Shown here piece by piece: positions 17,501-26,753 of a stretch of DNA of 64,000 bases. A program made the position numbers and the translations under genes. The notes beneath the pieces are model-generated. The model saw nothing but the letters and a program-made list of their open reading frames with translations. It did not search any database and was not told the origin of the DNA. The DNA lies in the NCBI GenBank assembly GCA_018365455.1, contig JAGZJZ010000010.1, positions 62,001 through 126,000 of the forward strand, given 5' to 3'. Each line of letters begins with the position of its first letter. The first letter of the stretch is position 1. The DNA comes from Clostridiales bacterium. GTDB lineage: Bacteria; Bacillota; Clostridia; Lachnospirales; Lachnospiraceae.

Positions 17501-18550
17501 CTAATAATACACAGCATATTGCTCCATAGCGTCCATAACAGCCACGACATTTTCTAATGGAATCCCGGGATAAAGGCCATAAATCATCATTAGCCCTCCC
17601 TTAGGAGAGGCGAGCTTCTGGACTTCTTCCTGAATCAGGTGATGGATCTGGTCTGGGGATCCCTGGGAAGTAATGGTTTGCCGGTCAACGTCAAGTTCCA
17701 GGCAGACCCGTCCAGCCAGACGATCTGCAATCCAGTCGATTCCATTTACAAGATCCTGGAGGTTTATGATACCTACACCGCTCACTAAGAGCTCGTCCAG
17801 CAGCATACGGATATCACCGTCAGAATGCATATGGACGATGGTGCCTTTTTCTAAAGCGGGTTTCATCAGGCGTTTATAGCTTGGACTAATGAATTTACGG
17901 AAATGAGCGGGCGACAGCATTGGACCTGTCTGCATTCCCAAATCTTCCGGATAGGTAATGATATCCACATTCATATCCAGATATTTATGAATGATATACA
18001 GGTTAAAAGATTCAATTTTATCTATAAGCCCTGTAAGGTTTGGCTCATCATCAGCCATATCGTAAATGAGGTTTTCGTATCCCCTGATATCACATAGCTG
18101 GAGGAAAGTATGCCCGTGCCTGAGTCCGGCTTTAGCAAGCTTCCCCTGATTTTGCAGATCCTGGATGCGCCGCTCTTCAGCAGTCCAGTCAATAGGCCCG
18201 ATACCCATACAGTAAGCCGGATCTGGACTTTGATAGTTTTCAAATGAATCCCAGGATGCCAGCGCATGTTCCGTTACCGTACCTGTAATTCCATCCATGC
18301 TCGTGTGCCAGATACAACCCCAATCGTCTTTAAAGGGGGCATCTTTTTGTGCCACTGCGGCGTATTTGGGGGTATAAGGCATAGACGGACGCTTAAAATC
18401 GGGAAATAACAGCGGATGACGCTCCATTTGTTCAAACAGGAAATCCTGAGGATAGGAGTGCCAGCAGGAGTCATTGATCTTAAAGGTCATGGGGATGTAG
18501 TCTGGTGATTCAAACCGGATAGCTTTCAACATATTTTCTTTTGGTGTCAT
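17501..18550 (-). CDS. URO-D superfamily protein, paralogue 4
   Basis: The 349-residue protein carries the superfamily signatures: CDIRGYENLIYDMADDEPNLTGL in the middle, YPEDLGMQTGPMLSPAHFRKFI, then HMHSDGDIRMLLDELL and a final GLYPGIPLENV. At the zinc-motif position it has HSDG, as in paralogue 1. I start it at ATG 18550, 16 codons inside the longest frame, because GAAAGGAA lies about 8 bases upstream. It is divergent from an AraC-type gene at 18684, which is probably its regulator; this mirrors the AraC/URO-D pair at the other end of the locus. The reaction is unknown. Confidence 0.82.
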   Translation of the reverse strand: MTPKENMLKAIRFESPDYIPMTFKINDSCWHSYPQDFLFEQMERHPLLFPDFKRPSMPYTPKYAAVAQKDAPFKDDWGCIWHTSMDGITGTVTEHALASWDSFENYQSPDPAYCMGIGPIDWTAEERRIQDLQNQGKLAKAGLRHGHTFLQLCDIRGYENLIYDMADDEPNLTGLIDKIESFNLYIIHKYLDMNVDIITYPEDLGMQTGPMLSPAHFRKFISPSYKRLMKPALEKGTIVHMHSDGDIRMLLDELLVSGVGIINLQDLVNGIDWIADRLAGRVCLELDVDRQTITSQGSPDQIHHLIQEEVQKLASPKGGLMMIYGLYPGIPLENVVAVMDAMEQYAVYY

Positions 18551-18683
18551 AATGTGTTTCCTTTCTTGCTGATTTTTGTTAAGATTATTGTAGATCATAA
18601 TTGCCGGTTTGGCTTTTGAGTTTATATTGCAGTTGAAAATGAAACAAAGATATCCAGACGGATTTTTACGGAGGAAAAGTGCA

Positions 18684-19652
18684 GTGAAAGAGGATAAAAA
18701 GATTGTGGAGTACTACCTGGGAGAACGTATGCTGTTCCGTTTGGGAAAAGTAAATTATACAAAAGCCCACAGGCCGCTGAAAGTGCACACCCATATGGAC
18801 ATGACAGAGTTTGTGTTTCTGATAAAGGGATGTCAGATTTACAGTGTGGAGGAAAGATCCTATAAGGTTAACAGCGGCGATATTTTTATTGCCAGGCCTG
18901 GAGAATGGCATAGTACCGGAGGGAATCCCGAAGATAAATCATCATTATATTATTTAATAGTGGATTTAAAAAGCGCAATAGATTCAGGGTTTCTATGTGA
19001 CAAATCAGAAGCACAGAATCTCATGGAACATTTTCAAAAAGAAACGGGAAGGATTTATCAGGGGAATGACCAATTGACCGGGATGTGCAAAGAGATTATG
19101 GAAATCATGCTGAATCCGGATGAGTTTTATCATACCAGAATTCGAAATGCGTTGTCTTCCCTGATGATATCCTTGACCGCCTGCACGGCAAAATATGGGG
19201 ATGAAGATATATGGGATAATTTACAGGATAAAACAGCAGATAACATGGAAAGTGAAATAAAGGATGAAATAGAAGATAATATAGGTAAAAAAGAGAATCA
19301 AAAAAAGAATCTAAAAGAGAAACAAAAAGAAGAAAAACAGATGGAAGAAGTTTTGCGCTATATAGAAGATCACATAAAAGATGATATTAAAATAGAGGAG
19401 CTGGCACAACAAATGGTATTGTCTGTTTCCCGCTTCCATTTTAATTTTGTGAAAGCAGCCGGGATACCGCCCAGAGAATATATCTTGCGCCGAAAAATAG
19501 AATCAGCGAAAAATGAACTTCTGTACAGCGATAGAACTGTGACGGAGATCGCATATGAATATGGATTCTCTTCCAGCCAGTATTTTGCAACTGTTTTTAA
19601 ACGGTTTTGTTATATGTCACCATTGGAATATCGGTACAGGATAAGTCCATAG
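18684..19652 (+). CDS. AraC-family regulator with N-terminal cupin domain
   Basis: I choose GTG 18684 because GGAGG (18670-18674) lies 9 bases upstream; the longer frame starts have no ribosome site. The ~322-residue protein begins with an AraC-type cupin (KVHTHMDMTEFVFLIKGCQIYSVEERSYKVNSGDIFIARPGEWHST). A Lys/Glu-rich coiled linker (about 190-225) follows, then two C-terminal helix-turn-helix motifs (IKIEELAQQMVLSVSRFHFNFVKAAG and VTEIAYEYGFSSSQYFATVFKRFCYMSP). The His-rich barrel suggests a small-molecule ligand or bound metal. It is divergent from URO-D paralogue 4 and probably controls it. Confidence 0.88.
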   Translation: MKEDKKIVEYYLGERMLFRLGKVNYTKAHRPLKVHTHMDMTEFVFLIKGCQIYSVEERSYKVNSGDIFIARPGEWHSTGGNPEDKSSLYYLIVDLKSAIDSGFLCDKSEAQNLMEHFQKETGRIYQGNDQLTGMCKEIMEIMLNPDEFYHTRIRNALSSLMISLTACTAKYGDEDIWDNLQDKTADNMESEIKDEIEDNIGKKENQKKNLKEKQKEEKQMEEVLRYIEDHIKDDIKIEELAQQMVLSVSRFHFNFVKAAGIPPREYILRRKIESAKNELLYSDRTVTEIAYEYGFSSSQYFATVFKRFCYMSPLEYRYRISP

Positions 19653-19689
19653 CATCGGCAGACTCTCCAATATACATGATTATATGATC

Positions 19690-19729
19690 AAAAAAACGCT
19701 GCAACTTTTTAAAGTTTGCGGCGTTTTTC
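19690..19729. terminator. Bidirectional intrinsic terminator
   Basis: AAAAAACGCTGCAACTTT pairs with AAAGTTTGCGGCGTTTTT around a tiny loop, with A- and T-runs on both sides. It lies between the convergent AraC and hydrolase genes and can serve both. Confidence 0.88.
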
Positions 19730-19739
19730 ATAGGAACAT

Positions 19740-20723
19740 TTATTCCTGTTTCTGTTTGTCAGCCAAATCGGCTTTCCCATTCAGCACATCTTTGCGCAAA
19801 ATATGGCACATCTTTTTGGGCTCTTCAAAACAAGGGCTGTGAGCGGAACGCTCAAAGGTATAGAAACCTTTTACGGGAGCTTCAATGCCCTGAACAAATT
19901 GTTTCGCAATTACATAAGATACCTGATAATCAAATTTACCATGCAGTACGTATACCGGAATTTTCAGCCGGGGAACCTGTTTAATCAAATCACTTTGGAG
20001 TACAAAATCCCAGAGACAGTTCAGAGAAAAACTGTTGCCCATGGGAAACTTCAATTTTTCCTGCCATGTGTAACCTTTAAAACTAAGCACAATTTTTACA
20101 CAATCCAACATGGATTTACTGCGGTGCATGGTACCAATGCCAAGCTTCTGCATCCCGTCACTTCGTACAGAGAGGTATTTGATACCAATCTCGCCTCCCT
20201 GATCAATAGGATACTTTTTAAATTTACGGACCATTTTTTGATTTCCAGCGGTTCGGAACTTATTTAGCATGTAAGTATATGCCAGTCGTTCCGATTCCTC
20301 CTGCCGGGCAACCTGCCCGATGCCGATATAGGCGTGAAAAAGTTCAGGTGCCCGCTGTGCCGTAAGCGTCCCCAGCACGGTTCCCCAGGAATGCCCCATT
20401 ATGTATATTTTATCTTTCCCGAAACGCCGCCGCAGATATTGCACTACCGCTATGGTATCAGAAATCATCTGGTCTATTGTCATCATTTCTTTTGGAATAT
20501 TGCGTTGGTAAGAAATACCGCTGCCCCTCTGCTCCCACCAGCATACCGTAAATATCTTTTCCAGTCCTGTTGGATGTTTCTGCGTGAATGCGATCTCCGG
20601 TGAACCTGGACCGCCGTGGAGAAATAATAATACCGGATTGCTGGTATTCTCACTTTGTAAAAACATGCCTTGCCTCATACCATTGATTTCTACACGAATC
20701 TTTTCATTTAATTGTTGTTGCAT
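19740..20723 (-). CDS. Alpha/beta hydrolase, proline iminopeptidase-like
   Basis: The 327-residue protein has the S33-type pattern: oxyanion motif HGGPGSPE (36-43), WWEQRGSG (62-69), nucleophile Ser112 in GHSWGT, acid Asp265 in LHGKFDYQV and His295 in SAHSPCFEEP. The HGGPG and GHSWG motifs are characteristic of prolyl aminopeptidases and close relatives. Peptide or ester hydrolysis in the cytosol is likely; there is no signal peptide. AAGGAGG lies 8 bases upstream of the ATG. It stands alone on this strand, ending at the shared terminator. The exact substrate is uncertain. Confidence 0.87.
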   Translation of the reverse strand: MQQQLNEKIRVEINGMRQGMFLQSENTSNPVLLFLHGGPGSPEIAFTQKHPTGLEKIFTVCWWEQRGSGISYQRNIPKEMMTIDQMISDTIAVVQYLRRRFGKDKIYIMGHSWGTVLGTLTAQRAPELFHAYIGIGQVARQEESERLAYTYMLNKFRTAGNQKMVRKFKKYPIDQGGEIGIKYLSVRSDGMQKLGIGTMHRSKSMLDCVKIVLSFKGYTWQEKLKFPMGNSFSLNCLWDFVLQSDLIKQVPRLKIPVYVLHGKFDYQVSYVIAKQFVQGIEAPVKGFYTFERSAHSPCFEEPKKMCHILRKDVLNGKADLADKQKQE

Positions 20724-21115
20724 TTTTCGCCTCCTTATGAGCGGGTTTAAAACTCGTTTTTGTTCATATATAATATAGTTACCGATACGGTTTATGCGTA
20801 TAATTTCATGTTACTTTATTTTAGCATATCAGGCAGCAGATTGCCAGGATTGGTTAGGAAAGGCAAGAGATCATGGTGCGAATGGATGAAACAATGACAT
20901 TTCATCTATGATAAGAGTATGCGCTTTGAAATTTATAACATGTTCTAATATGTGAAGGGATGATATTGCTTATGGGATAAAAGAAAGTTATAATGAAAGT
21001 AAGTGATGTTTGCCATAAGGGATTGGAGAGAAAAGACAGGCAATTGGATTGACAGGACGAAATCAACGATGAGCCGATAAGGTTTCATATAAAATGTGCA
21101 TAGGGAGGTTTTAGA
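20724..21115. other. Gene-free divergent intergenic region
   Basis: This 392-base gap lies between the divergent hydrolase and zinc-ribbon genes. It is AT-rich. TTGACA occurs at 21049 without a properly spaced -10, and a clear GGGAGG ribosome site serves the gene at 21116. No RNA gene or repeat was recognised. Confidence 0.5.
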
Positions 21116-21982
21116 ATGGAGGAACTTGTATGTCAGAATTGTAATGGAAAATTAAAGATTGATCTAGCTACAAAAATAGCCGTCTGTGACTATTGCGGAA
21201 CGGCATTTATGCTGGGTGAACCTCCAGAGATTTCTGAAAAGCAACGGGAACTGCAAAAGATTAAGCAATTGCAATCAATTGGTGAACATGAGGAAAGTGA
21301 TAAAAGATTTAAAAAGCTAATTAAAAAATATTCGACGGACTATGAGATTCTTTGGGAATATGTTTTATTTGTTACTAATGATTTAAATGAGTATATGATG
21401 GGTGTGCTGCTTTCGGAAGACGTTCTGGAAGCTCAGGAATGTGCAAAAAAAGCAATCAAACTGGCGCCGGATTCGATTTCAGAGAAAATCGCTAAGGAAT
21501 GGTCCGCATATGTCGGGCTGTATAATGATTTTTTACAAAAAGGCAATGAGGAAGAAGAAGAAAAGAGAAAAACGGATGTAAATAGAATAATAGACGGGGA
21601 TTTAGATAGTCTGGATGGTTTTTATTTTGGAAGCTTGGTGTCAGAAAGCAGCTATTTATATTACTCTGAAGGTAAGCTTTATCTCTGTGCTCTGGTGCGG
21701 GACGGAGGATATACAACGGAACAGAAAGCGCCAGAAAAGCTTCCACGGGAGAGGTTTGAAGTAATCTTAGATGAAGAAGGTTTTTTTCTGCAAAGACAGG
21801 TGCAGAAATGCTGGTTTTCTCAAGAAATAAAAGAGGAACGCCTGATTTTAGATGGAAAGACGGTTCAGTTGGTAGAAGTAAAGCACTATGATGGAGGCGG
21901 GCGGTACAATGATTTTTGTACTGTGAAATTAGGAAATGAGGAGAAATTGCTGATGGGTGCCGGAAGAGGAACGCTGAAATAG
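21116..21982 (+). CDS. Uncharacterised protein with N-terminal zinc ribbon
   Basis: The 288-residue protein opens with a TFIIB-like zinc ribbon: Cys6 and Cys9 (CQNC) then Cys24 and Cys27 (CDYC). A helical region (about 40-160) of the kind seen in TPR-like proteins follows, with a very acidic and basic stretch (NEEEEEKRKTD). The last ~110 residues are predicted beta-rich (FYFGSLVSESSYLYYSEGKLYLCALVRDGG). No signal peptide or membrane helix is visible. Similar zinc-ribbon leaders occur on many hypothetical clostridial proteins. I assign no function. It appears monocistronic. Confidence 0.75.
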   Translation: MEELVCQNCNGKLKIDLATKIAVCDYCGTAFMLGEPPEISEKQRELQKIKQLQSIGEHEESDKRFKKLIKKYSTDYEILWEYVLFVTNDLNEYMMGVLLSEDVLEAQECAKKAIKLAPDSISEKIAKEWSAYVGLYNDFLQKGNEEEEEKRKTDVNRIIDGDLDSLDGFYFGSLVSESSYLYYSEGKLYLCALVRDGGYTTEQKAPEKLPRERFEVILDEEGFFLQRQVQKCWFSQEIKEERLILDGKTVQLVEVKHYDGGGRYNDFCTVKLGNEEKLLMGAGRGTLK

Positions 21983-22061
21983 AATTCCCCATATCCTATA
22001 TTCTAATCCCACACCCCCCTGCATACAATGTTAAAAACACAGTGATTGCAGGGGGATTTCC

Positions 22062-22319
22062 TTGAAAGGTTATATTGAGGAAAGGGCAATTGACATTGCG
22101 AATTATATCATAGAACAAAATGCCACAGTAAGACAAACAGCGAAGAAATTTGGGATAAGCAAAAGTACGGTACATAAGGATGTCACCGAAAGACTGCTTC
22201 AGATTAATCCAACTCTGGCGAAATGTGCCAGAAAGGTATTGGATGTCAACAAGTCCGAGCGTCATATAAGAGGTGGGCTTGCTACACGGGAAAAATATCT
22301 TCATCAGACAAACCAATAG
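22062..22319 (+). CDS. spoIIID: Sporulation transcription factor SpoIIID
   Basis: The 85-residue protein matches SpoIIID over its whole length: YIEERAIDIANYIIEQNATVRQTAKKFGISKSTVHKDVTERL (helix-turn-helix about 22-43), then the conserved basic tail NKSERHIRGGLATREKY. SpoIIID is the mother-cell regulator that acts with SigE during endospore formation and controls SigK-stage genes. The start is TTG 22062, with GGGGGA 7 bases upstream; family length is ~80-95. It is followed by a good terminator. Its presence shows that the organism is, or descends from, an endospore former. Confidence 0.96.
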   Translation: MKGYIEERAIDIANYIIEQNATVRQTAKKFGISKSTVHKDVTERLLQINPTLAKCARKVLDVNKSERHIRGGLATREKYLHQTNQ

Positions 22320-22348
22320 TCAGGGATTCACAGAGGGAGTTATGAAAA

Positions 22349-22383
22349 GCGGGGACACGAAAAAGGATGTTCCCCGTTTTTTT
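22349..22383 (+). terminator. Intrinsic terminator after spoIIID
   Basis: CGGGGACA pairs with TGTTCCCCG (one bulged base) and is followed by seven or more T residues. Confidence 0.88.
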
Positions 22384-22539
22384 CTAAGATCCGGCAAATA
22401 AGATCAGATAAACGCCAAAAAGCTGCAAATTTCATATAATATCTCTATTGTATTCCATAGATATTGGGGATATAATATTATAGTTTCTTGTAAAAGCCAG
22501 GCATCATAAGCCGGGCTTTCGATCAGACAGGAGAAAGAT

Positions 22540-23052
22540 ATGAAATTAAAAGATAATCAACAGTATACCCATTTGTCCCATACCTTTGATCCGGTATTTG
22601 ACAAAGATTCTAAAATACTGATACTCGGAACATTTCCTTCCGTAAAATCCAGAGAAAATCAATTTTACTATGGACACAAACAGAATCGTTTCTGGAAAAT
22701 CATAGCTGCGCTGACTGAGGACGAAGTTCCAGTGACAATAGAGGAAAAGAAGTCTCTTCTATTAAAAAACCACATTGCTGTCTGGGATGTAATTGCAAGC
22801 TGTGACATTATCGGTTCCAGTGACAGTTCCATTAAAAATGTCATACCGGCAGATCTTCCATTGATTCTGGGACAGGCCGATATTGGGAAAATTTATGCCA
22901 ATGGCGGCAAAGCCTATGAGCTTTATCAAAAGTATTCTTTTTCTGAGACAAAGCGTGAAATTATTCGTCTTCCAAGCAGCAGCCCGGCAAATGCGGCATT
23001 TAACATGGAACGTCTGCTGAAAGAATGGGGGCAGATTAAAGACTATATTTGA
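22540..23052 (+). CDS. Hypoxanthine (deoxyinosine)-DNA glycosylase, UDG superfamily family 6
   Basis: The 170-residue protein has the UDG-fold pattern of family 6: LILGTFPSVKSRENQFYYGHKQNRFWKII near 24-52, IAVWDVIASCDIIGSSDSSI in the middle and LPSSSPANA near the C-end (about 146-154). Such enzymes excise hypoxanthine that arises from adenine deamination, starting base-excision repair. The length is normal. AGGAG precedes the ATG. It stands alone between spoIIID and a MATE gene. Confidence 0.88.
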   Translation: MKLKDNQQYTHLSHTFDPVFDKDSKILILGTFPSVKSRENQFYYGHKQNRFWKIIAALTEDEVPVTIEEKKSLLLKNHIAVWDVIASCDIIGSSDSSIKNVIPADLPLILGQADIGKIYANGGKAYELYQKYSFSETKREIIRLPSSSPANAAFNMERLLKEWGQIKDYI

Positions 23053-23181
23053 TGACAGAAGATGGTTATGCTGTAAAATTGCAAGATGAATAAGAGGTTA
23101 ATGATTTTAGGATGATAAGATAACAATAAGGAAATAGATGAGTGTAAAAGTACAGGAAGAGAAGAAGTGGGGGAGAGAACA

Positions 23182-24507
23182 ATGATGTTCACGAATAAAC
23201 AGCTGAAGCAATTAATTGTACCCTTGATTATTGAACAGCTGTTGTCGGTAACCGTAGGAATGGCGGATTCAGTAATGATCGCCAGTGTAGGAGAGTCAGC
23301 AGTATCGGGCGTATCTCTGGTAGATACCGTGATGGTCCTGCTGATCAATATTTTTGCGGCCCTGGCGACCGGCGGTGCAGTGGTTGCGGGGCAGTACATA
23401 GGCCAGAAGCGTGCAGAGCGCTCCTGTAAAGCCGCAGAGCAGCTGGTGCTGTTTACTACCGTACTTTCCATTATTATTACCGCTGTGGTCTATTTGGGTC
23501 AGGGATTGATCCTGCATGGAGTATTCGGGCAAATCGAAGCAGATGTAATGGGACATGCAGAGACATATCTTGTAATTGTAACGGCTTCTATTCCGTTTAT
23601 TGCACTGTATAACAGCGGTGCAGCGTTGTTTCGCGCAATGGGCAATTCCAAAGTTTCCATGAAAACATCGCTGCTTATGAATGCCATAAATATAACCGGA
23701 AATGCTATTTTAATCTTCGGTTTAAAGATGGGAGTTGCAGGAGCGGCAATACCAACACTGATTTCCAGAATCGTAGCAGCGGTCATCATGATTCTTCTGC
23801 TTGCAAGAACCAATCAGGAAATCCATCTTCCAAGACCATTTACTCTGAAGTTTGACAGACATATGGTTCGTAAAATTTTACATATCGGAGTACCAAACGG
23901 ACTGGAAAACAGTATGTTCCAGTTGGGAAAAATATTGGTACTCAGTTTGGTTGCAGGCTTTGGAACTGCATCTATCGCAGCAAATGCCGTTTCTAATACC
24001 ATAGCAATGTTCCAGATTTTACCGGGAATGGCAATCGGATTTGCCATACTGACGGTTGTATCCCAATGTGTGGGAGCCGGGGATTATGACCAGGCTAAAC
24101 ATTATACCAAAAAGCTGATGAAAATCGTATATGTCGCCATGTGGGGCATGAACGTTATTATTTTCCTATTGCTGCCATTGATCATGAAAGTCTATAATCT
24201 ATCCGATGTAACGGCACAGATGACAACACAGATTTTAACTTACCATGCCATTTGCTGCTGTACAATCTGGCCAATGTCCTTCTCACTGCCCAACACGCTG
24301 CGGGCCTCAAATGATGTGAGATTGACGATGATCATATCCATATTGTCCATGTGGATTTTCCGTATAGCCTTTAGTTATGTGTTGGGAAAATTCCTGGGAT
24401 GGGGAGTATTTGGCGTTTGGGTTGCCATGACCATTGACTGGCTGTTCCGTGGAATCTGCTTCATGGTTCGCTATGCCAGAGGTAAGTGGCAGTACCAGAA
24501 AATATAA
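23182..24507 (+). CDS. MATE-family multidrug/sodium efflux transporter
   Basis: The 441-residue membrane protein has about twelve helices in two similar halves. Conserved MATE patterns are present (LIVPLIIEQLLSVTVGMADSVMIASVGESAVSGVSLVDT at the start; AIGFAILTVVSQCVGAGDYDQAKHYTKK in the second half). I start it at ATG 23182 because GGGGGAG lies 6 bases upstream; the GTG five codons earlier has no site of its own. Typical substrates are cationic drugs, exchanged for Na+ or H+. The true substrate cannot be told. Confidence 0.93.
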   Translation: MMFTNKQLKQLIVPLIIEQLLSVTVGMADSVMIASVGESAVSGVSLVDTVMVLLINIFAALATGGAVVAGQYIGQKRAERSCKAAEQLVLFTTVLSIIITAVVYLGQGLILHGVFGQIEADVMGHAETYLVIVTASIPFIALYNSGAALFRAMGNSKVSMKTSLLMNAINITGNAILIFGLKMGVAGAAIPTLISRIVAAVIMILLLARTNQEIHLPRPFTLKFDRHMVRKILHIGVPNGLENSMFQLGKILVLSLVAGFGTASIAANAVSNTIAMFQILPGMAIGFAILTVVSQCVGAGDYDQAKHYTKKLMKIVYVAMWGMNVIIFLLLPLIMKVYNLSDVTAQMTTQILTYHAICCCTIWPMSFSLPNTLRASNDVRLTMIISILSMWIFRIAFSYVLGKFLGWGVFGVWVAMTIDWLFRGICFMVRYARGKWQYQKI

Positions 24508-24570
24508 AATTCGAGAGTTTTGAAAATGGTGTCTATCAAAATGTATGTCACGTATTTTTGCAGCGTTTTT

Positions 24571-24793
24571 GGGAAATGCTGTGCTGAATGAGACGGATCA
24601 AGCAATTGGAAATGCTGTGTTAATTAAGACGGATCAAGCAATTGGAAATGCTGTGCTAATTAAGGCGGATCAAGCAATGGGAAATGCTGTGTTAATTGAG
24701 ACGAATGAAGCAATGGGAAATGCTGTGCTGAATGAGACGAATGAAGCAATGGGAAATGCTGTGCTGATTAAGGCGAATCAAGCAATGGGAAAT
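24571..24793 (+). repeat. Minisatellite: six 36-bp tandem units
   Basis: Six units of exactly 36 bp, each starting with a GGAAATGCTGTG-like stretch, run from 24571 to 24786, with a partial seventh. Because 36 is a multiple of three, an 85-codon frame (24545-24802) stays open through it, encoding GNAVLIKTDQAI-like repeats. There is no ribosome site before its ATG, so I do not call a gene. Confidence 0.8.
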
Positions 24794-24948
24794 GTATACT
24801 GAATTTGACGGAAAGCTATCTTCAAAATGAGTGTGCAGCCTGCTAAATACAATTTTCCAACAGGCAAATGCATTGGATGAAATTAATTATTTATATAAAA
24901 ATTTGGTATTTTATTTAAAAATAGGATGAAAAAAATAAAGTAAATTAC

Positions 24949-24977
24949 TTGTAAAACTGTATTTCTTCCATTATAAT
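24949..24977 (+). promoter_or_regulatory. Probable SigA-type promoter of guaA
   Basis: TTGTAA at 24949-24954, a 17-base spacer and TATAAT at 24972-24977. Transcription would begin near 24984, leaving a ~50-base leader. I saw no purine-riboswitch core in this short leader. Confidence 0.6.
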
Positions 24978-25032
24978 GGAGAGAATGCATCATAAAGACT
25001 AAGGAATGAATGAAAACGTAGGAGGACAAACC

Positions 25033-26574
25033 GTGAAAAGAGAAATGGTTATAGTACTGGATTTCGGCGGACAATATAATCAGTTAATAGCAAGACGTGT
25101 ACGAGAATGCAATGTTTACTGTGAGGTGCATCCTTATGACATGGATCTTGAGACCATAAAAGAGATGAATCCCAAAGGAATTATTTTCACCGGCGGACCA
25201 AACAGTGTCTATGGGGAAGATTCACCAACCTGCACAAAAGAAATATTTGAACTGGGTATTCCAATCCTGGGAATCTGCTACGGATCACAATTGATGGCTC
25301 ATATACTGGGCGGCAAAGTAACAACAGCTCCTGTAAGCGAATATGGAAAAACAGAAGTAGATGTTGATACAGATTCCAAATTATTTGATGGCATCGACGG
25401 CAAGACAATCTGTTGGATGAGCCACACGGATTATATTGAAAATGCGCCGGAAGGGTTCCACATCAAAGCGCACACACCGGTTTGCCCGGTAGCTGCAATG
25501 GAAATGCCAGAAAAGAATCTCTATGCGGTACAGTTCCACCCGGAAGTCGTACACACACAGCAGGGTACAAAAATGCTGTCTAACTTCGTATATAATGTCT
25601 GCGGCTGCGCAGGCGACTGGAAAATGGATTCCTTCGTAGAGACATCCATCCAGCAGATTCGTGAAAAAGTAGGCAATGGAAAAGTGCTCTGCGCTCTTTC
25701 AGGCGGTGTGGATTCCTCTGTGGCAGCCGTAATGCTGGCAAAGGCAGTTGGAAAACAGCTGACCTGCGTTTTCGTAGACCATGGTCTTCTACGTAAGGAC
25801 GAAGGAGATGAAGTAGAAGCTGTATTTGGTCCGGAAGGCCATTATGACCTGAACTTCATCCGTGTAAACGTACAAGACAGATTCTATGAAAAGCTGGCAG
25901 GCGTGGAAGAACCGGAAGAGAAGAGAAAAATCATTGGTGAAGAGTTTATACGTGTATTTGAAAAAGAAGCTCAGAAAATCGGTAAGGTTGATTATCTGGT
26001 ACAGGGAACGATTTACCCTGATGTAATCGAAAGCGGCTTAGGTAAATCAGCAGTGATCAAGTCACACCACAATGTGGGAGGACTCCCTGATTATGTTGAT
26101 TTTAAAGAGATTATAGAGCCACTGCGTCTTTTATTTAAAGATGAAGTGCGCAAGGCTGGATTAGAACTTGGCATCCCGGATTATCTGGTATTCAGACAGC
26201 CATTTCCGGGTCCTGGACTTGCTATCCGCATTATTGGGGAAGTAACGGCCGAGAAGATTGAGATTTTACAGGAAGCAGATTTTATTTACCGTGAGGAAAT
26301 TGCAAAAGCTGGTGTTGATAAACAGATCGGGCAGTATTTTGCGGCTCTTACGAATATGAGATCCGTTGGTGTTATGGGAGATGAGAGAACGTATGACTAT
26401 GCTGTGGCATTGCGTGCGGTTACTACCTCAGACTTTATGACAGCGGAGTCGGCAGAACTGCCTTGGGATGTGCTGGGGAAGGTGACCAGCAGGATCGTGA
26501 ATGAAGTGAAGCATGTGAATAGGGTGCTTTATGATTGTACGGGGAAACCGCCGGCTACGATTGAGTTTGAGTAA
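25033..26574 (+). CDS. guaA: GMP synthase (glutamine-hydrolysing)
   Basis: The 513-residue protein makes GMP from XMP, ATP and glutamine in the cytosol. The N-terminal glutaminase has Cys82 (GICYGSQ) with His169 and Glu171 (QFHPEV). The ATP-pyrophosphatase domain has the P-loop SGGVDSS at 223-229. The C-terminal dimerisation domain contains RQPFPGPGLAIR and ends in KPPATIEFE. I choose GTG 25033 because AGGAGG (25020-25025) lies 7 bases upstream; this gives the usual family length. It is monocistronic with its own promoter. The 3' end of guaA is a known integration site for genomic islands, and the DNA just downstream holds decayed fragments. Confidence 0.97.
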   Translation: MKREMVIVLDFGGQYNQLIARRVRECNVYCEVHPYDMDLETIKEMNPKGIIFTGGPNSVYGEDSPTCTKEIFELGIPILGICYGSQLMAHILGGKVTTAPVSEYGKTEVDVDTDSKLFDGIDGKTICWMSHTDYIENAPEGFHIKAHTPVCPVAAMEMPEKNLYAVQFHPEVVHTQQGTKMLSNFVYNVCGCAGDWKMDSFVETSIQQIREKVGNGKVLCALSGGVDSSVAAVMLAKAVGKQLTCVFVDHGLLRKDEGDEVEAVFGPEGHYDLNFIRVNVQDRFYEKLAGVEEPEEKRKIIGEEFIRVFEKEAQKIGKVDYLVQGTIYPDVIESGLGKSAVIKSHHNVGGLPDYVDFKEIIEPLRLLFKDEVRKAGLELGIPDYLVFRQPFPGPGLAIRIIGEVTAEKIEILQEADFIYREEIAKAGVDKQIGQYFAALTNMRSVGVMGDERTYDYAVALRAVTTSDFMTAESAELPWDVLGKVTSRIVNEVKHVNRVLYDCTGKPPATIEFE

Positions 26575-26587
26575 CGTCGTAAAACCT

Positions 26588-26616
26588 AAGAACCCAGTGT
26601 TTATGCGGGTTCTGGG
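26588..26616 (+). terminator. Hairpin downstream of guaA, possible terminator
   Basis: AGAACCC at 26588-26594 pairs with GGGTTCT at 26606-26612. Only a weak T tract follows. Confidence 0.5.
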
Positions 26617-26688
26617 CATTTTAGAAACGCTTGTGACATTAATATGACATTGATTGGCTCTAAATGGCTCTACAAGTCCCCAATTTAG

Positions 26689-26732
26689 AAAACAGCTGCC
26701 CATAGTATAAAATAGGAGCGGCTGTTTTTTTA
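26689..26732 (+). terminator. Intrinsic terminator
   Basis: AAAACAGCTGC pairs with GCGGCTGTTTT (one mismatch) and is followed by a run of seven T. Confidence 0.75.
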
Positions 26733-26753
26733 TAGATATTTTAGTGGCAGTCC

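Noticed and set aside
24545..24802. 85-residue repeat protein (GNAVLIKTDQAI units)
   Set aside because: The frame is open only because the minisatellite unit is a multiple of three; there is no ribosome site.
24803..25032. Possible purine riboswitch before guaA
   Set aside because: The leader is only ~50 bases after the promoter and the conserved three-way-junction core was not found.
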